Counted from the stretch's first letter, positions 1 to 9,780 are shown. The stretch: DNA of 64,000 nt from Actinomycetaceae bacterium (GCA_030532245.1 JAUNLN010000001.1:62001-126000); one strand, 5' to 3'. Notes: generated by a model not told the origin, from the letters alone. Numbers and translations: made by a program.

Positions 1-1527
1 GGAGGTTCCTCCACCAAACAGACCGGAAATATCGCCAACTACGACAACCGCTACATCCGCCTCCTTAGCGACCTTAACCGCGGTTTCGAGATCCTCATCC
101 GACCCCTCGGTGAAGCCGGTTCCCTCGAGCGTAGTTAGAGAGACGCCAGCAAACTCCTCCTTAATCGCATCCTCAAGCGTGGTCACCGGAAGGCCCAGGC
201 CCTTTTCCTCAAAGCGGCTGAGCACGTGGTTCGGGAACGAGTAGCAGCCCATGAACGAGCGCGGCTGACGCACAGCCGGGCCAACCAGTGCGACGTTTCC
301 GGTGCCCTTCAACGGCAGGATTCCGTTATTCTTCAGCAAGATGATCGACTCGTCGGCCATGCGGCGAGCAACCTCACGATTGCGCGCCGAGTCGAGGTCA
401 TAGCCCTCCTCTTCGCCCACTACACGCGGATTCTCATCGAGAAGGCCGAGCTCGAGTTTTTGCTTCAGGAGACGCTCGACCGAAACATCGATCTCCTCCT
501 CCGTAATCAAACCCCGCTCAACAGCCTCGGTTAGGTTCACATATGCGACGCCGTCGGGCAGTTCAACGTCGAGGCCAGCCTTCACCGCGAGCGCCGAGGC
601 CTCAGCGTTGTCGCCTGCAACCTTGTGCATCGAGGCGAGGAACGGGACTGACCAGTAGTCTGAAACGACAACTCCGTCAAATCCCCAACGCTCCCTCAGG
701 ATGTGGGTGAGGAGCTCCTTCGACGAGGCGGCGGGCTGGCCGTCGACATCGGAGTAGGAGTTCATCACGGACTTCACTTCGCCCTCGCGAACCGCCATTT
801 CGAAGGGGGTGAGGAGGATATCTTCAAGCTCGCGGCGGCCTAGCGGCACCGGGGCGTGGTTGCGGCCCGCGCGCGCTGCCGAGTAGCCGACGAAATGCTT
901 CAGCGTTGCGATAATGCCCTCGGACTGAAGGCCGCGCACGTACGCCGTGCCGAGCTTTCCGACCAGGTACGGATCCTCACCGCAGGTCTCCTCGCAGCGA
1001 CCCCAACGGTAGTCGCGAATCACGTCGAGCAGAGGGCTGAGACCCTGGTGAACGCCAAGCGCCTTCATGTCGGCTCCGATGTTGGAAGCCATCTCCTCCA
1101 CCAGCTCCGGGTCGAAGGTAGCGCCCCAAGCGATCGCCGCCGGGTAGACAGTCGCACCCAAGCTCGTCAGGCCCGTAAGGCACTCCTCGTGCGCGATTGC
1201 GGGAATCCCAAGACGCGTCTGCTCTTGCAAATACTTCTGGAAATCCGCGAGGATCGCCCGGCCCTCATCGGCCGTTACCGGAGCCGAACCAAAGACGCGC
1301 GTCAGGTGGCCAAGACCCTCCTTCGCAGCCGCCTCATACGATCCGCGACCCGCAGCGAACTCGTGCTCCATCGGAGCAACATCGCCGTTAGCATCCTCAG
1401 CCGGCTCGTCTTCCTCCTTCGGCCAATAGGAAACGAGCTGCGCGATCTTCTCCTCCAGGCTCATCTCACCCATCAAAGCCTTAACGCGCTCATCACCCGA
1501 TAGCGACGTGTCATTCCATTGCTTCAT
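1..1527 (-). CDS. Glycoside hydrolase family 3 beta-glycosidase (3' end beyond window)
   Basis: Retaining exo-glycosidase that would release a terminal beta-linked glucose or xylose from an imported oligosaccharide. I translated this gene by hand because it runs off the left edge; 509 codons are visible without a stop. The N-terminal GH3 barrel is clear: RDYRWGRCEETCGEDP near residues 171-186, a KH pair at 210-211, and VVVSDYW with the predicted nucleophile Asp290. The second domain begins after about residue 360. ATG at 1527 is preceded by GAGGAA. No signal peptide is visible, so hydrolysis is probably cytoplasmic. It is last in the operon after the two permeases (8 bp gap). Substrate (glucoside or xyloside) cannot be told; the C-terminal part is missing from the window. 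Confidence 0.9.
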   Translation of the reverse strand, partial: MKQWNDTSLSGDERVKALMGEMSLEEKIAQLVSYWPKEEDEPAEDANGDVAPMEHEFAAGRGSYEAAAKEGLGHLTRVFGSAPVTADEGRAILADFQKYLQEQTRLGIPAIAHEECLTGLTSLGATVYPAAIAWGATFDPELVEEMASNIGADMKALGVHQGLSPLLDVIRDYRWGRCEETCGEDPYLVGKLGTAYVRGLQSEGIIATLKHFVGYSAARAGRNHAPVPLGRRELEDILLTPFEMAVREGEVKSVMNSYSDVDGQPAASSKELLTHILRERWGFDGVVVSDYWSVPFLASMHKVAGDNAEASALAVKAGLDVELPDGVAYVNLTEAVERGLITEEEIDVSVERLLKQKLELGLLDENPRVVGEEEGYDLDSARNREVARRMADESIILLKNNGILPLKGTGNVALVGPAVRQPRSFMGCYSFPNHVLSRFEEKGLGLPVTTLEDAIKEEFAGVSLTTLEGTGFTEGSDEDLETAVKVAKEADVAVVVVGDISGLFGGGTS

Positions 1528-1535
1528 TGCATTCC

Positions 1536-2378
1536 TCACTTAGAAAAACCTGCAGTCAAGCCCGAAACCAGCTGCCTCCTACCAAAAATGTAGAGCAGGA
1601 AAATCGGTACTACAGAAAGCGTGACCGCAGCCAAAATAGCCGGCACGTTGATTGTGAACTCACCCTGATAACTCCACAGCGAAAGCGGCAGCACGCGGAC
1701 GCTGGACGACTGGGTGAGGATAAGCGGGAACAAGAATCCGTTCCAGCAGTTGAGCGCGTCATAAATGCCAACGGTTACCATCGCCGGTTTCGTCAGCGGA
1801 ATAACCATTTCGCGAAGCATCGTCATGTCGCTCGCACCATCGAGCACCATCGACTCAAACAACTCGTGCGGAATATCGCGCATAAAGTTGATCAGAATCA
1901 TCATCGTGATCGGGATAGCGAACGCGATCGAAGGCAAAATGAGCGCGGCAAGCGAATCGTAAAGACCAAGCTTCACGATCATGTAGTAGACGGGCACAAT
2001 GCACGCCTGGATCGGGATCGCAATGCCAAGCAGCACCGCGCGGTTTAGATTCTGGCTGAACTTCGAGCGGCGCCTAACGACGACATACGCGGCCATCACC
2101 GAGAACACGACCGTCACGACAACCGTCACAACCGTTACGATCAGCGAGTTCGTGAAGTAGCGGAAGAAATCGTTCTCAAGCACCAGCTTGTAAGACTCAA
2201 GCGTCCAATTCGTAGGTAGCGACAGCGGATTAGCACTGAAGTAATCCTCACGAGGCCTCAGCGACGTAATCACGATGTAGTAAATCGGAACAATGATTAC
2301 CGCCAGCCACAGCCAGCCGAACAACCCGCCCAGCCAGTTAAGGCGATACCCCTTAGAAACCGTTCCAAACTTATTCAT
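1536..2378 (-). CDS. Carbohydrate ABC transporter permease, MalG type
   Basis: Inner-membrane subunit of a CUT1-family sugar importer, 280 residues, with about six hydrophobic segments starting at residues 15-36. The cytoplasmic EAA loop that contacts the ATPase is seen as ELFESMVLDGASDMTMLREM around residues 190-210, with the conserved Gly. It begins 2 bp after the stop of the upstream permease, so translation is probably coupled. No ATPase gene is present in the visible part of the operon; CUT1 systems in actinobacteria often share a single MsiK-type ATPase encoded elsewhere, which is inference here. Confidence 0.92.
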   Translation of the reverse strand: MNKFGTVSKGYRLNWLGGLFGWLWLAVIIVPIYYIVITSLRPREDYFSANPLSLPTNWTLESYKLVLENDFFRYFTNSLIVTVVTVVVTVVFSVMAAYVVVRRRSKFSQNLNRAVLLGIAIPIQACIVPVYYMIVKLGLYDSLAALILPSIAFAIPITMMILINFMRDIPHELFESMVLDGASDMTMLREMVIPLTKPAMVTVGIYDALNCWNGFLFPLILTQSSSVRVLPLSLWSYQGEFTINVPAILAAVTLSVVPIFLLYIFGRRQLVSGLTAGFSK

Positions 2379-2380
2379 CT

Positions 2381-3283
2381 CTACGCTCCAGCCATCTGGG
2401 ATTCCATCTTTGACGCACCCGACAAGCGGCTCAGCAACAAAGAACTAGTCACGCCAACAACCACCAGAATCACACCGATCACCGCGGCAACACCCATGTT
2501 GTACGAGCGGAAACCCTCCAAGTACATGTGCAGCGGGAGAATCCTCGTCGCGTTACCCGGACCTCCGTTCGTCATCACGAAAATGAGGTCGAAGTAGGTG
2601 AGTGAGCCGACGATCATCAGCGTCGACGACGTGATAATCGTGTACTTCAACTGCGGCAGCGTGATGTGAATGAACTGCCCAAACCGGCCAGCCCCATCAA
2701 TCGACGCCGCCTCATACAAGCTCACCGGAATCTGCCTCACTCCCGCCTGGTAAAGAAGCGAGTGGAACGGCACGAACGACCAGGTAATAACGAACAGAAC
2801 CACGTAAAACGCAAGATCCGGGTTACCAAGCCAATCCTGCTTTAGGAGGCTCCAGCTGAATGCCTTCGGCAGGCCAAAGTTCGGGTCGAGCAACGCCTTA
2901 AACGCGATACCAACCGCGGCAGCCGAGAAAAGCATCGGTACGAAATAGATTGCGGATAGAACAGCCCTGTAACGCTGCTTGCCAGCCATAAACACGCCAA
3001 GCAGAAGCGACACGGGCATCTGAACGACCCAAGTGAGGATCGTAAGTTTAATCGTCAGAAAAACCGCGTTTAAGGTGACCGGGTCAGCAAACGCTTTCTT
3101 CCAGTTCAGAAGACCGTTCCACGTGGGCGTTCCAAGTCCATCCCACTGCATGAAACTCAAGGCAAAAACCCCAAGTAGCGGGACCACCGCGAACAACCCG
3201 AACATCACCATCGCGGGCGCCGCGAGCCAGGGGCTCGGCCCCGTACTCACGGCGCCTTTAGTGGTAGAACTCTTCTTAATCAC
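2381..3283 (-). CDS. Carbohydrate ABC transporter permease, MalF/UgpA type
   Basis: Second membrane subunit of the CUT1 sugar importer, 300 residues. A hydrophobic segment at residues 20-45 is followed by five more; the EAA loop reads VSLYEAASIDGAGRFGQF near residues 190-210. The ATG overlaps the TGA of the binding-protein gene by 4 bp (ATGA), giving tight operon coupling. It pairs with the MalG-type permease immediately downstream to make the heterodimeric channel. Substrate is unknown but presumably the same oligosaccharide that the GH3 enzyme cleaves. Confidence 0.92.
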   Translation of the reverse strand: MIKKSSTTKGAVSTGPSPWLAAPAMVMFGLFAVVPLLGVFALSFMQWDGLGTPTWNGLLNWKKAFADPVTLNAVFLTIKLTILTWVVQMPVSLLLGVFMAGKQRYRAVLSAIYFVPMLFSAAAVGIAFKALLDPNFGLPKAFSWSLLKQDWLGNPDLAFYVVLFVITWSFVPFHSLLYQAGVRQIPVSLYEAASIDGAGRFGQFIHITLPQLKYTIITSSTLMIVGSLTYFDLIFVMTNGGPGNATRILPLHMYLEGFRSYNMGVAAVIGVILVVVGVTSSLLLSRLSGASKMESQMAGA

Positions 3284-4593
3284 TGGATCGTTGCATTCAT
3301 GTTAGAAACGAACTGATCCGGCGTGATCTGGCCAAGGAAGATCTGGGACAGATTCGTGAGAAGCTCCTGACCCTGCGCCGAGCTGAGCGCCTGATCCCAA
3401 GAAAGCTGGAAGTGCGGGGCAACCTTCACCATCTCGTACACGAACGTCAAGTAGTCAGAGTCATCAAGCTGCGCAATACGATCCTCAAGACCCTTAACCG
3501 GCGGCACAGCACCAATCTTGAACAGCTCATCAATGTAAGCGTCATTTAGGTTCATCTTGTTCAAGTACTCGAGCGCAACAGCCTTCTCTTCATCCGTTGC
3601 ATTCGCCGACAGCGACCAGAAGTTAGCCGGGTTACCAACAATGTTGTTCGGATCGCCAGCGCCTCCCTCAATCGCGGGGAAGTTCATGTAACCAAGCGCG
3701 CCCGAGTTCACAAACTCCGGAGCATCCTTGATGAAGTTCGGGTACACCCATGAACCCTGAAGAACCATCGCAGCCTGACCCGTGTGCACGAGAGCCGTAT
3801 CGCCACCGTTATCAGCACCCACCGAGCCAAACGAGTCACCAAACGCTCCCATATCAACGAGCTCCTGGATCTTCACAAGCGCCTCCGTAATCGCGGGGTG
3901 ACTCCACGCATCCGGCTCATTCGCCATAACCGCCTGGAACACCTCCGGACCGCCAATACGATCCGTCAAGTACTGGATCCACATGAGCTCCGGCCACTGC
4001 GACTGACCAGCCAGCGCCACCGGGATAATGCCCTCGCCCTTAAACGTCTCGATCGCCTTCACGAACTCATCCCAAGTCGTTGGCACCGCAAGGTTGTACT
4101 CTTCGAAAAGCTGCTTGTTGTAGTAAAGAATCGCCGGCTGCGACTGGTTATTCGGCACCGCGTAAAGCTCGCCATCAACCTTGCCAGCCTCAATCACCGA
4201 ATCAAACAGCTTCTCCTGAAGCTCCTTAGTAGTGTCGGTAATCGGCTCAACAATGCCGTTCGCCACGTAGTCGCGAAGCGTGCCGCCCGTCCAGTTGTAA
4301 ACGAGGGTCGGAGCGTTGCCCGCACCAACAGCCGTACGGATCTTCTCCTTGAACGCGTCGTTCGCGAACCAGTCGACCGCAATCTTCTTCTCCGGGTTCT
4401 CAGCATCCCACTCCGCAAAAGCCACGCGGAATGCTGGCTCCGCACCGCCCGTTAGCGCCCACGCGGTTGCCGCCGCATCACCGGCATCTGCTCCGCCTCC
4501 AGGCTGAGCGCCTCCACACGCTGCAAGAGGTAGGCACAGTGCAGCGCCCGCCGCTAGTGCCGCAAATTTCTTCATCACCGAATTCCGCCTCAT
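3280..4593 (-). CDS. Sugar-binding lipoprotein of ABC importer
   Basis: Extracytoplasmic solute-binding protein (family 1) that delivers the sugar to the permeases. It has a type II signal peptide: charged MRRNSVMKKF, a hydrophobic core, and the lipobox LAAC with lipidated Cys26, followed by a Gly-rich linker. Total 437 residues, normal for the family. The ATG at 4593 is preceded by AGAAGGAG with 7 nt spacing, supporting this start over the internal Met7. It is the first gene of the operon and lies divergent from the ROK regulator gene, which suggests that the ROK protein controls it. Confidence 0.92.
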   Translation of the reverse strand: MRRNSVMKKFAALAAGAALCLPLAACGGAQPGGGADAGDAAATAWALTGGAEPAFRVAFAEWDAENPEKKIAVDWFANDAFKEKIRTAVGAGNAPTLVYNWTGGTLRDYVANGIVEPITDTTKELQEKLFDSVIEAGKVDGELYAVPNNQSQPAILYYNKQLFEEYNLAVPTTWDEFVKAIETFKGEGIIPVALAGQSQWPELMWIQYLTDRIGGPEVFQAVMANEPDAWSHPAITEALVKIQELVDMGAFGDSFGSVGADNGGDTALVHTGQAAMVLQGSWVYPNFIKDAPEFVNSGALGYMNFPAIEGGAGDPNNIVGNPANFWSLSANATDEEKAVALEYLNKMNLNDAYIDELFKIGAVPPVKGLEDRIAQLDDSDYLTFVYEMVKVAPHFQLSWDQALSSAQGQELLTNLSQIFLGQITPDQFVSNMNATIQ

Positions 4594-4922
4594 CGCGATT
4601 CTCCTTCTAGTTCTACGTGCATCGTCTTCGATGCGAACGTGTCGAGATCACGATTAGTTTCTCTCTTAAACATAATCTTGTCAATAGGTTTTGTTTTATT
4701 TCTGGACAAATACCCCAAAAAGCGGATTTTCGCGGCAAAATCCCTTCAAGCCTTATCATTTTCGTAGCTCATACGCTAGGATGCACGGCCTTCAGAACGT
4801 CACAAAGGCAACTTTGCACAAGGCGATTGTTTTAGAGCAAAACTTTAGGTACAGTCGAAAAAGACATCTTGAACCCGCCTGCAACGTCGCAGCAACTAGC
4901 GAGTTTTCGATAAGGAGGCGCA
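4594..4922. promoter_or_regulatory. Divergent control region of sugar operon and ROK gene
   Basis: The 329 bp between the two divergent start codons hold no credible ORF and are AT-rich. Two inverted repeats are visible: GGATTTT-N6-AAAATCC at 4724-4743 (7 bp perfect arms) and GTTTT-N5-AAAAC at 4829-4843. The AT-rich arms resemble ROK-family operators in general style. A TTGACA hexamer on the minus strand (4679-4684) could be a -35 element of the binding-protein gene, but no matching -10 was found. AAGGAGG at 4912-4918 is the ROK gene ribosome binding site. Confidence 0.55.
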
Positions 4923-6125
4923 GTGAAAACGGGTAGAAACTCATCGTCCATCAGAATGGACAACCTCTCGCTCATCATGCGGCACATCGCAACGAGCTCC
5001 ACACCGCTTTCGCGCGCTGCCATCGCCTCCATGACGGGCCTCACCCGCGCCACCTCCTCCCGCCTCGTCGACGAGCTAATCGGCGCCGGAGTGATCGAGG
5101 AGTTTGGCGAAAGCAAGCCACGCGTGGGACGGCCAGCCGTCATGCTACGCATCAAGGGAGGCCGCAACACGATCCTCGGCCTCGAAGTTAACCTCGCGTA
5201 CCTCGCGGTCTACCTGCTCGACCTGGACGGTTCTGTGCACGTCTCGCGCGTGATTGAGCACGACTCACGCGACTCCGACCCAGCCGAAACCTTTGCAACA
5301 CTCTCCAAGCTCATTGGGGAGGCTCTTGCAAGCTCCCCTGCCACTCCCCTCCAGACCATCCTGTGCATCCCCGGGCTCGTCAGTGAAGACCACCAGGGCA
5401 TTGTCACCGCTCCAAACCTCGGCTGGCACGACGTCCGCCCCTCCCACTACCTCTCATTCCCCGGGTTCGACGCCGGGCGCCTCACCGTGCTGAACGAGGC
5501 AGACGCCTCCTCATACTCTGTACTCTTCTCCGCTCCCGGTAGGAAGTCTGGGATCGAAAACTTCGTTTACATCTCGGCCGAAGTAGGTGTTGGAGCGGCG
5601 CTCGTATTTGACGGCGAAGTGTTTGAAGGCCAGCGCAAATGGGCCGGCGAAATCGGGCACATGACCGTCGATCGCAACGGGCCAACATGCCGGTGCGGGT
5701 CGAACGGATGCCTCGAACAGTACGCGGGCTTCGACTCGATCCTGCGCAACGCCGGGCTGGGTTCGCACGTAACCCTACCCGAGCTCATCACCCTCTTCGA
5801 CGAGGGCGACCCGAACGTACGCAAGGCCGTGGACGCGTGCGCGATGGCGCTCGGCACCTCAATCGCCAACGTGTTGAACCTCCTCGATGTGGGCGTAGTA
5901 GTGCTGGGAGGCAACCTCGTTTCCCTCCACTCGCGCATGCAGGTGATCCTCGAAGCTGAACTACACTACCGCGCACTCGCGCAACGGTGGGACATGACGT
6001 CGATCCGCACCTCCGAATACGGCAAGTTCGCAGCCTCCAGAGGCGCGTGTCTCGCCGGCTTCGAACACTTCCTACGCAACCTCGACAAGTGGAACTCCTG
6101 GGGCATTCCCGTTCAGTTCCAGTAG
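4923..6125 (+). CDS. ROK-family transcriptional repressor
   Basis: 400-residue sugar-responsive repressor of the NagC/XylR type. The N-terminus holds a MarR-like winged helix-turn-helix (roughly residues 10-70, including SRAAIASMTGLTRATSSRLV). The C-terminal ROK domain carries the zinc-binding signature CRCGSNGCLEQYAG near residues 256-269 and the glycine-rich phosphate loop VGVGAALVFDG before it. The GTG start at 4923 follows a perfect AAGGAGG. It is divergent from the ABC/GH3 operon, so the imported sugar or its hydrolysis product is the likely inducer. A kinase activity cannot be excluded from sequence, but the HTH argues for regulation. Confidence 0.92.
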   Translation: MKTGRNSSSIRMDNLSLIMRHIATSSTPLSRAAIASMTGLTRATSSRLVDELIGAGVIEEFGESKPRVGRPAVMLRIKGGRNTILGLEVNLAYLAVYLLDLDGSVHVSRVIEHDSRDSDPAETFATLSKLIGEALASSPATPLQTILCIPGLVSEDHQGIVTAPNLGWHDVRPSHYLSFPGFDAGRLTVLNEADASSYSVLFSAPGRKSGIENFVYISAEVGVGAALVFDGEVFEGQRKWAGEIGHMTVDRNGPTCRCGSNGCLEQYAGFDSILRNAGLGSHVTLPELITLFDEGDPNVRKAVDACAMALGTSIANVLNLLDVGVVVLGGNLVSLHSRMQVILEAELHYRALAQRWDMTSIRTSEYGKFAASRGACLAGFEHFLRNLDKWNSWGIPVQFQ

Positions 6126-6173
6126 GACGCCCGGGAGCAGACGCCTCCTCAACCAAACAAGCATTAAGGCAAC

Positions 6174-6198
6174 AAAAAAACCCGCGGTTTCCCGCGGG
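6174..6198 (-). terminator. Rho-independent terminator after tRNA-Ala
   Basis: On the minus strand CCCGCGG-GAAA-CCGCGGG forms a perfect 7 bp stem with a GNRA-like tetraloop, immediately followed by seven T residues. It sits 5 bp beyond the encoded CCA of tRNA-Ala. Confidence 0.9.
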
Positions 6199-6203
6199 AT
6201 TAA

Positions 6204-6279
6204 TGGTGGAGCTAAGGGGACTCGAACCCCTAACCCCCTGCTTGCAAAGCAGGTGCGCTACCAATTGCGCCATAGCCCC
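6204..6279 (-). tRNA. tRNA-Ala (anticodon TGC), CCA encoded
   Basis: A full cloverleaf is readable on the minus strand: acceptor GGGGCTA pairing with TAGCTCC (one G-U), anticodon stem CCTGC/GCAGG with loop TTTGCAA, TTCGA in the T loop, and discriminator A followed by an encoded CCA. It is transcribed after tRNA-Ile and the DLW small gene and ends at a strong terminator. Confidence 0.97.
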
Positions 6280-6288
6280 AATATTTCG

Positions 6289-6435
6289 TCAGTCCATCGC
6301 TTTCGACGGATCCGACTGGATCGACTGCCAAAGATCCTTATCATCCGACAAGTCCCGACTGATCTGGTAAGTAACCAGGCCAACCGTTCCTACGATCCCA
6401 CCCATAACGAGGTTTCGTAAGCCTTCGCGAATCAT
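6289..6435 (-). CDS. DLW-motif small protein (DLW-39-like), 48 aa
   Basis: A 48-codon ORF between the two tRNA genes, too short for routine ORF lists. ATG at 6435 is preceded by GGAGG with 5 nt spacing. The protein has a short hydrophobic N-terminal segment (VMGGIVGTVGLVTYQI, residues 10-25) and the charged tail motif DKDLWQSIQSD around residues 32-42. Small actinobacterial proteins of the DLW-39 family, which share a hydrophobic N-terminus and a DLW motif, are commonly found between gyrA/DUF3566 and these tRNAs, so position and motif agree. Function of that family is unknown. It is probably cotranscribed with the tRNAs. Confidence 0.75.
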   Translation of the reverse strand: MIREGLRNLVMGGIVGTVGLVTYQISRDLSDDKDLWQSIQSDPSKAMD

Positions 6436-6473
6436 TCGGACCTCCGATCCTTTGGCACACCTTACGGTGTGAG

Positions 6474-6547
6474 TGGGCCTAGCTGGACTCGAACCAGCGA
6501 CCTCTTCCTTATCAGGGAAGCGCTCTAACCGACTGAGCTATAGGCCC
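6474..6547 (-). tRNA. tRNA-Ile (anticodon GAT), no encoded CCA
   Basis: Minus-strand cloverleaf with acceptor GGGCCTA pairing with TAGGCCC, D-arm TAGCTCAGTCGGTTAGAGC, anticodon stem CTTCC/GGAAG around loop CTGATAA, and T arm GGTTCGAGTCC. The 3' end reads A followed by CTC, so CCA must be added enzymatically; a CCA-type nucleotidyltransferase lies at 35299-36810. Confidence 0.97.
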
Positions 6548-6674
6548 CTTGCGCCGTGCGCACCAGTAAAGATTACCTAACTCGACTCCAGTTTTCCAAA
6601 CCAAAGTCAGTGACAATCATTACACCGCCATTAACAAGTGCGCAACAGCTGTAAAAACCTTGAGATTTGGCGGA

Positions 6675-7079
6675 TTACTCATCCATCAAAGTCACGCGAA
6701 TACCGCCCACCAGAGCCGCAATAAGGTTATACACCAGCGCACCCAAGGTAGACAGAGCGGTCAAGATCACAATGTTCGCCACACCCGCAAGCGTAGCCAT
6801 CGACATCACCTGCGGCAGACGCGCATAGTCAATCAGACTCACAAACGACTCGGCACCAATGCTAATCAGGAAGCTCTCAACGTCCGCAAACACGTGCATA
6901 CCATCAAGCATCAACCAAATAATAAGAGTCGCCACAACCGAGGCAATCGCGAACGCCACAGAAAGCATGAAACTAACCTTCATCACCGTCCACGGATCCA
7001 CCCGCGCAACCGCCAACATCACCTGGTGAGGCGCATCCTGCTGCCAGTCCTCAGGACCCCTAGCATCCGAATCGCTCAT
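6675..7079 (-). CDS. DUF3566 membrane protein
   Basis: 134-residue protein with two transmembrane helices (about residues 37-58 and 95-125) and the family feature of a hydrophilic N-terminus followed by [17 protein letters not shown]3566 genes are found directly downstream of gyrA in most actinobacteria; here the ATG overlaps the gyrA stop by 4 bp, so expression is coupled to gyrase. Function is unknown. The next features downstream are the tRNA genes. Confidence 0.9.
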   Translation of the reverse strand: MSDSDARGPEDWQQDAPHQVMLAVARVDPWTVMKVSFMLSVAFAIASVVATLIIWLMLDGMHVFADVESFLISIGAESFVSLIDYARLPQVMSMATLAGVANIVILTALSTLGALVYNLIAALVGGIRVTLMDE

Positions 7080-9730
7080 TCGTCACCCTCCTCATCAACG
7101 GTCGTGCCAATGGGCGCAGAATCATCAGTGCCAGACTCCTCAGCGCTCGTGCCCTCTACAGCACCCTCGCCAGAAACCGACACCTCACTCTCATCCGAGT
7201 CTACTTCCTCACCCTCATCATCCAACTGCGATTCCAAGTTCTTCGTAATCGCGATGATGCGATCCCCCTTCGCCGGGCGCGCAAACGTCACACCCTGCGT
7301 CGTACGACCCGTACGCGGCACCTCACTCACCGCGCTACGCACGATATTGCCAGACTCCATGATGACGAGGACCTCATCCTCCTCCGTCACCTCCAGACCA
7401 GCCACAAGATCGCCACGCTCATCCACAAGGTTCGCAACCTTCACACCAAGACCACCACGGCCACGCGTCGGATACGTGTCGATCGCCGAGCGCTTCGCAA
7501 AACCACCCTCAGTAATCACGAACAAGTCCGAACTCGGGTCAATCACGTCAAGCGACAAGAGGTAGTCGTCGTCGCGGAACTTCATACCGCGAACACCCGA
7601 CGTTGCGCGACCCATCGGACGCACCGACTCATCATCCGCCTCAAAACGCAGCGCCTGACCATTCTTCGAAATGAGGATCAAGTTGTCATCAGCATTCACA
7701 AGCTTCGCTGACACAACCGAGTCGAGCTCACCATCAACCTCACGCAAGTTAATCGCAATGAGGCCACCCGTGCGCGGCGAGTTGTAATCCTGCAGCGCCG
7801 TCTTCTTCACCAAACCCGACTTCGTCGCGAGCACAAGGTAGTCAGCCTGATCGTAATCGCGGATAGCGAGAACGTCACTGATCTCCTCATCGGGCTGGAA
7901 CGCCATGAGGTTAGCAACGTGCTGGCCACGCGAATCGCGGCCGCCCTCCGGCACCTCGTACGCCTTCGCGCGGTACACGCGACCAAGGTTCGTAAAGAAC
8001 AGGAGCCAATGATGCGTGGTCGTGACGAAGAAGTGCTGTACAACGTCGTCCTCACGCAGCTTCGCACCGCGAATACCCTTACCGCCGCGATGCTGACTCT
8101 TGTACGCATCCACGCGGGTGCGCTTTGCGAAACCATCGCGCGTGATCGTGACAACCACGTCTTCTTCAGGGATCAAGTCTTCCGTCGACATCTCACCCAT
8201 GAACGGCACGATGCGCGTACGACGTTCGTCGCCAAACCTATCGACGATCTCGCCAAGCTCCTCGCCAACAATCGTGCGCTGGCGTTCAGGCTTCGCAATC
8301 ACGTCCTCAAGGTCGGCCACGCGAAGCGAAAGTTCCTTGTGCTCATCCAGGATCTTCTGACGCTCAAGAGCTGCGAGACGCCGTAGCTGCATCGCGAGGA
8401 TGGCATCCGCCTGAACCTCATCGATCTCGAGGAAGTCCATGAGGCCGGCTCTAGCGTCGGCAACCGTGGCCGAGCGGCGGATCAAAGCGATCACTTCGTC
8501 AAGTACGTCAAGTGCCTTCAAGTAGCCATCGAGAATGTGCAGGCGCTCGCGTGCCTTAGCGAGACGGAACTTCGTGCGACGAACGAGCACGTCAATCTGG
8601 TGCTTCGTCCAGTAGTAAATGAAACCGTCAAGCGAAAGTGTGCGCGGCACACCATCGACAAGGGCGAGCATGTTCGCCGGGAACGAATCCTGAAGCTGCG
8701 TGCGCTTGTACAGGTTGTTGAGCACAACCTTCGGAACGGCGTCGCGCTTCAGTACAAGCACGAGGCGCATACCGGAGCGGCCCGAAGTCTCATCGCGAAT
8801 GTCCGCGATGCCCTGCAGTACGCCGTCCTTGGTCAGCTGCGCAATCTTCGCGGCGAGGTTGTCCGGGTTGACCTGGTAGGGCAGGGACGTGACCACTAGA
8901 CACGTGCGTCCGCGGATCTCTTCAACCGCAACGTCGGCGCGCTGCACGATCGGACCGCGGCCAGTACGGTAAACCTGCTCAATACCAGACCTGCCGAGGA
9001 TGGTCGCACCCGTTGGGAAGTCCGGACCCTTAATAATGCCGAGAAGCGCTTCGAGCAACTCCTCGCGAGTAGCCTCCGGGTGATCAAGGTGCCACTGCAC
9101 GCCCGCCGCAACCTCACGCAAGTTGTGCGGAGGAATGCGCGTAGCCATGCCGACAGCAATACCCTCAGAACCATTGACGAGGAGATTCGGGAAGCGCGAC
9201 GGCAGAACCGTTGGCTCCTGGTTTCGACCATCATAGTTGTCAATAAAGTCAACCGTGTCTTCGTCGATGTCGCGAACCATTTCCATGGCCATCGGGTGCA
9301 TGCGACACTCCGTGTAACGCGGAGCTGCGGGGCCGAGGTTACCCGGCGACCCGAAGTTACCCTGACCGGACACCAGCGGGTACCTCATCGACCACGGCTG
9401 CACGAGACGAGCAAGCGCGTCATATACGGCAGCGTCACCGTGCGGGTGGTAGTGAGACATTACGTCGCCGACCACGCGCATCGACTTGTAGAAGCCAGCG
9501 TCTGGACGATAGCCGCCATCGTACATCGCGTAAAGAATGCGGCGGTGTACGGGCTTCAGACCATCCCTCACCTCGGGGAGTGCTCGGCCAACGATAACCG
9601 ACATAGCGTAATCGAGGTAGGAGCGTTGCATCTCCACTTCAATATCAACGTGGCTGATTCTCTGCGCCACTACGCCGCCGGATTCGTCGGTTACTACCGG
9701 CTCATCAGGAGTCTGATTCTCATCACTCAC
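7076..9730 (-). CDS. gyrA: DNA gyrase subunit A
   Basis: Breakage-reunion subunit of gyrase, 884 residues. Catalytic tyrosine is Tyr139 in [10 protein letters not shown]; the quinolone-determining helix reads [12 protein letters not shown] at residues 95-106. The GyrA box of the C-terminal wrapping domain appears as QHRGGKGI near residue 540. An acidic Asp/Glu/Ser-rich tail of about 50 residues ends the protein, a common actinobacterial extension. GTG start at 9730. At the site equivalent to E. coli Ser83 this protein has Ala100, as mycobacteria do. It lies 50 bp downstream of gyrB, probably cotranscribed, and runs away from the origin. Confidence 0.98.
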   Translation of the reverse strand: MSDENQTPDEPVVTDESGGVVAQRISHVDIEVEMQRSYLDYAMSVIVGRALPEVRDGLKPVHRRILYAMYDGGYRPDAGFYKSMRVVGDVMSHYHPHGDAAVYDALARLVQPWSMRYPLVSGQGNFGSPGNLGPAAPRYTECRMHPMAMEMVRDIDEDTVDFIDNYDGRNQEPTVLPSRFPNLLVNGSEGIAVGMATRIPPHNLREVAAGVQWHLDHPEATREELLEALLGIIKGPDFPTGATILGRSGIEQVYRTGRGPIVQRADVAVEEIRGRTCLVVTSLPYQVNPDNLAAKIAQLTKDGVLQGIADIRDETSGRSGMRLVLVLKRDAVPKVVLNNLYKRTQLQDSFPANMLALVDGVPRTLSLDGFIYYWTKHQIDVLVRRTKFRLAKARERLHILDGYLKALDVLDEVIALIRRSATVADARAGLMDFLEIDEVQADAILAMQLRRLAALERQKILDEHKELSLRVADLEDVIAKPERQRTIVGEELGEIVDRFGDERRTRIVPFMGEMSTEDLIPEEDVVVTITRDGFAKRTRVDAYKSQHRGGKGIRGAKLREDDVVQHFFVTTTHHWLLFFTNLGRVYRAKAYEVPEGGRDSRGQHVANLMAFQPDEEISDVLAIRDYDQADYLVLATKSGLVKKTALQDYNSPRTGGLIAINLREVDGELDSVVSAKLVNADDNLILISKNGQALRFEADDESVRPMGRATSGVRGMKFRDDDYLLSLDVIDPSSDLFVITEGGFAKRSAIDTYPTRGRGGLGVKVANLVDERGDLVAGLEVTEEDEVLVIMESGNIVRSAVSEVPRTGRTTQGVTFARPAKGDRIIAITKNLESQLDDEGEEVDSDESEVSVSGEGAVEGTSAEESGTDDSAPIGTTVDEEGDE

Positions 9731-9780
9731 GTTTATGTTTCCGTCCTTTAATGCTTTAGATCAAGCGTTGACCAAATTGA

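Noticed and set aside
856..1503. 215-residue plus-strand ORF opposite the GH3 gene
   Set aside because: Antisense shadow; the minus strand carries unambiguous GH3 motifs and no homologous features were seen on the plus strand.
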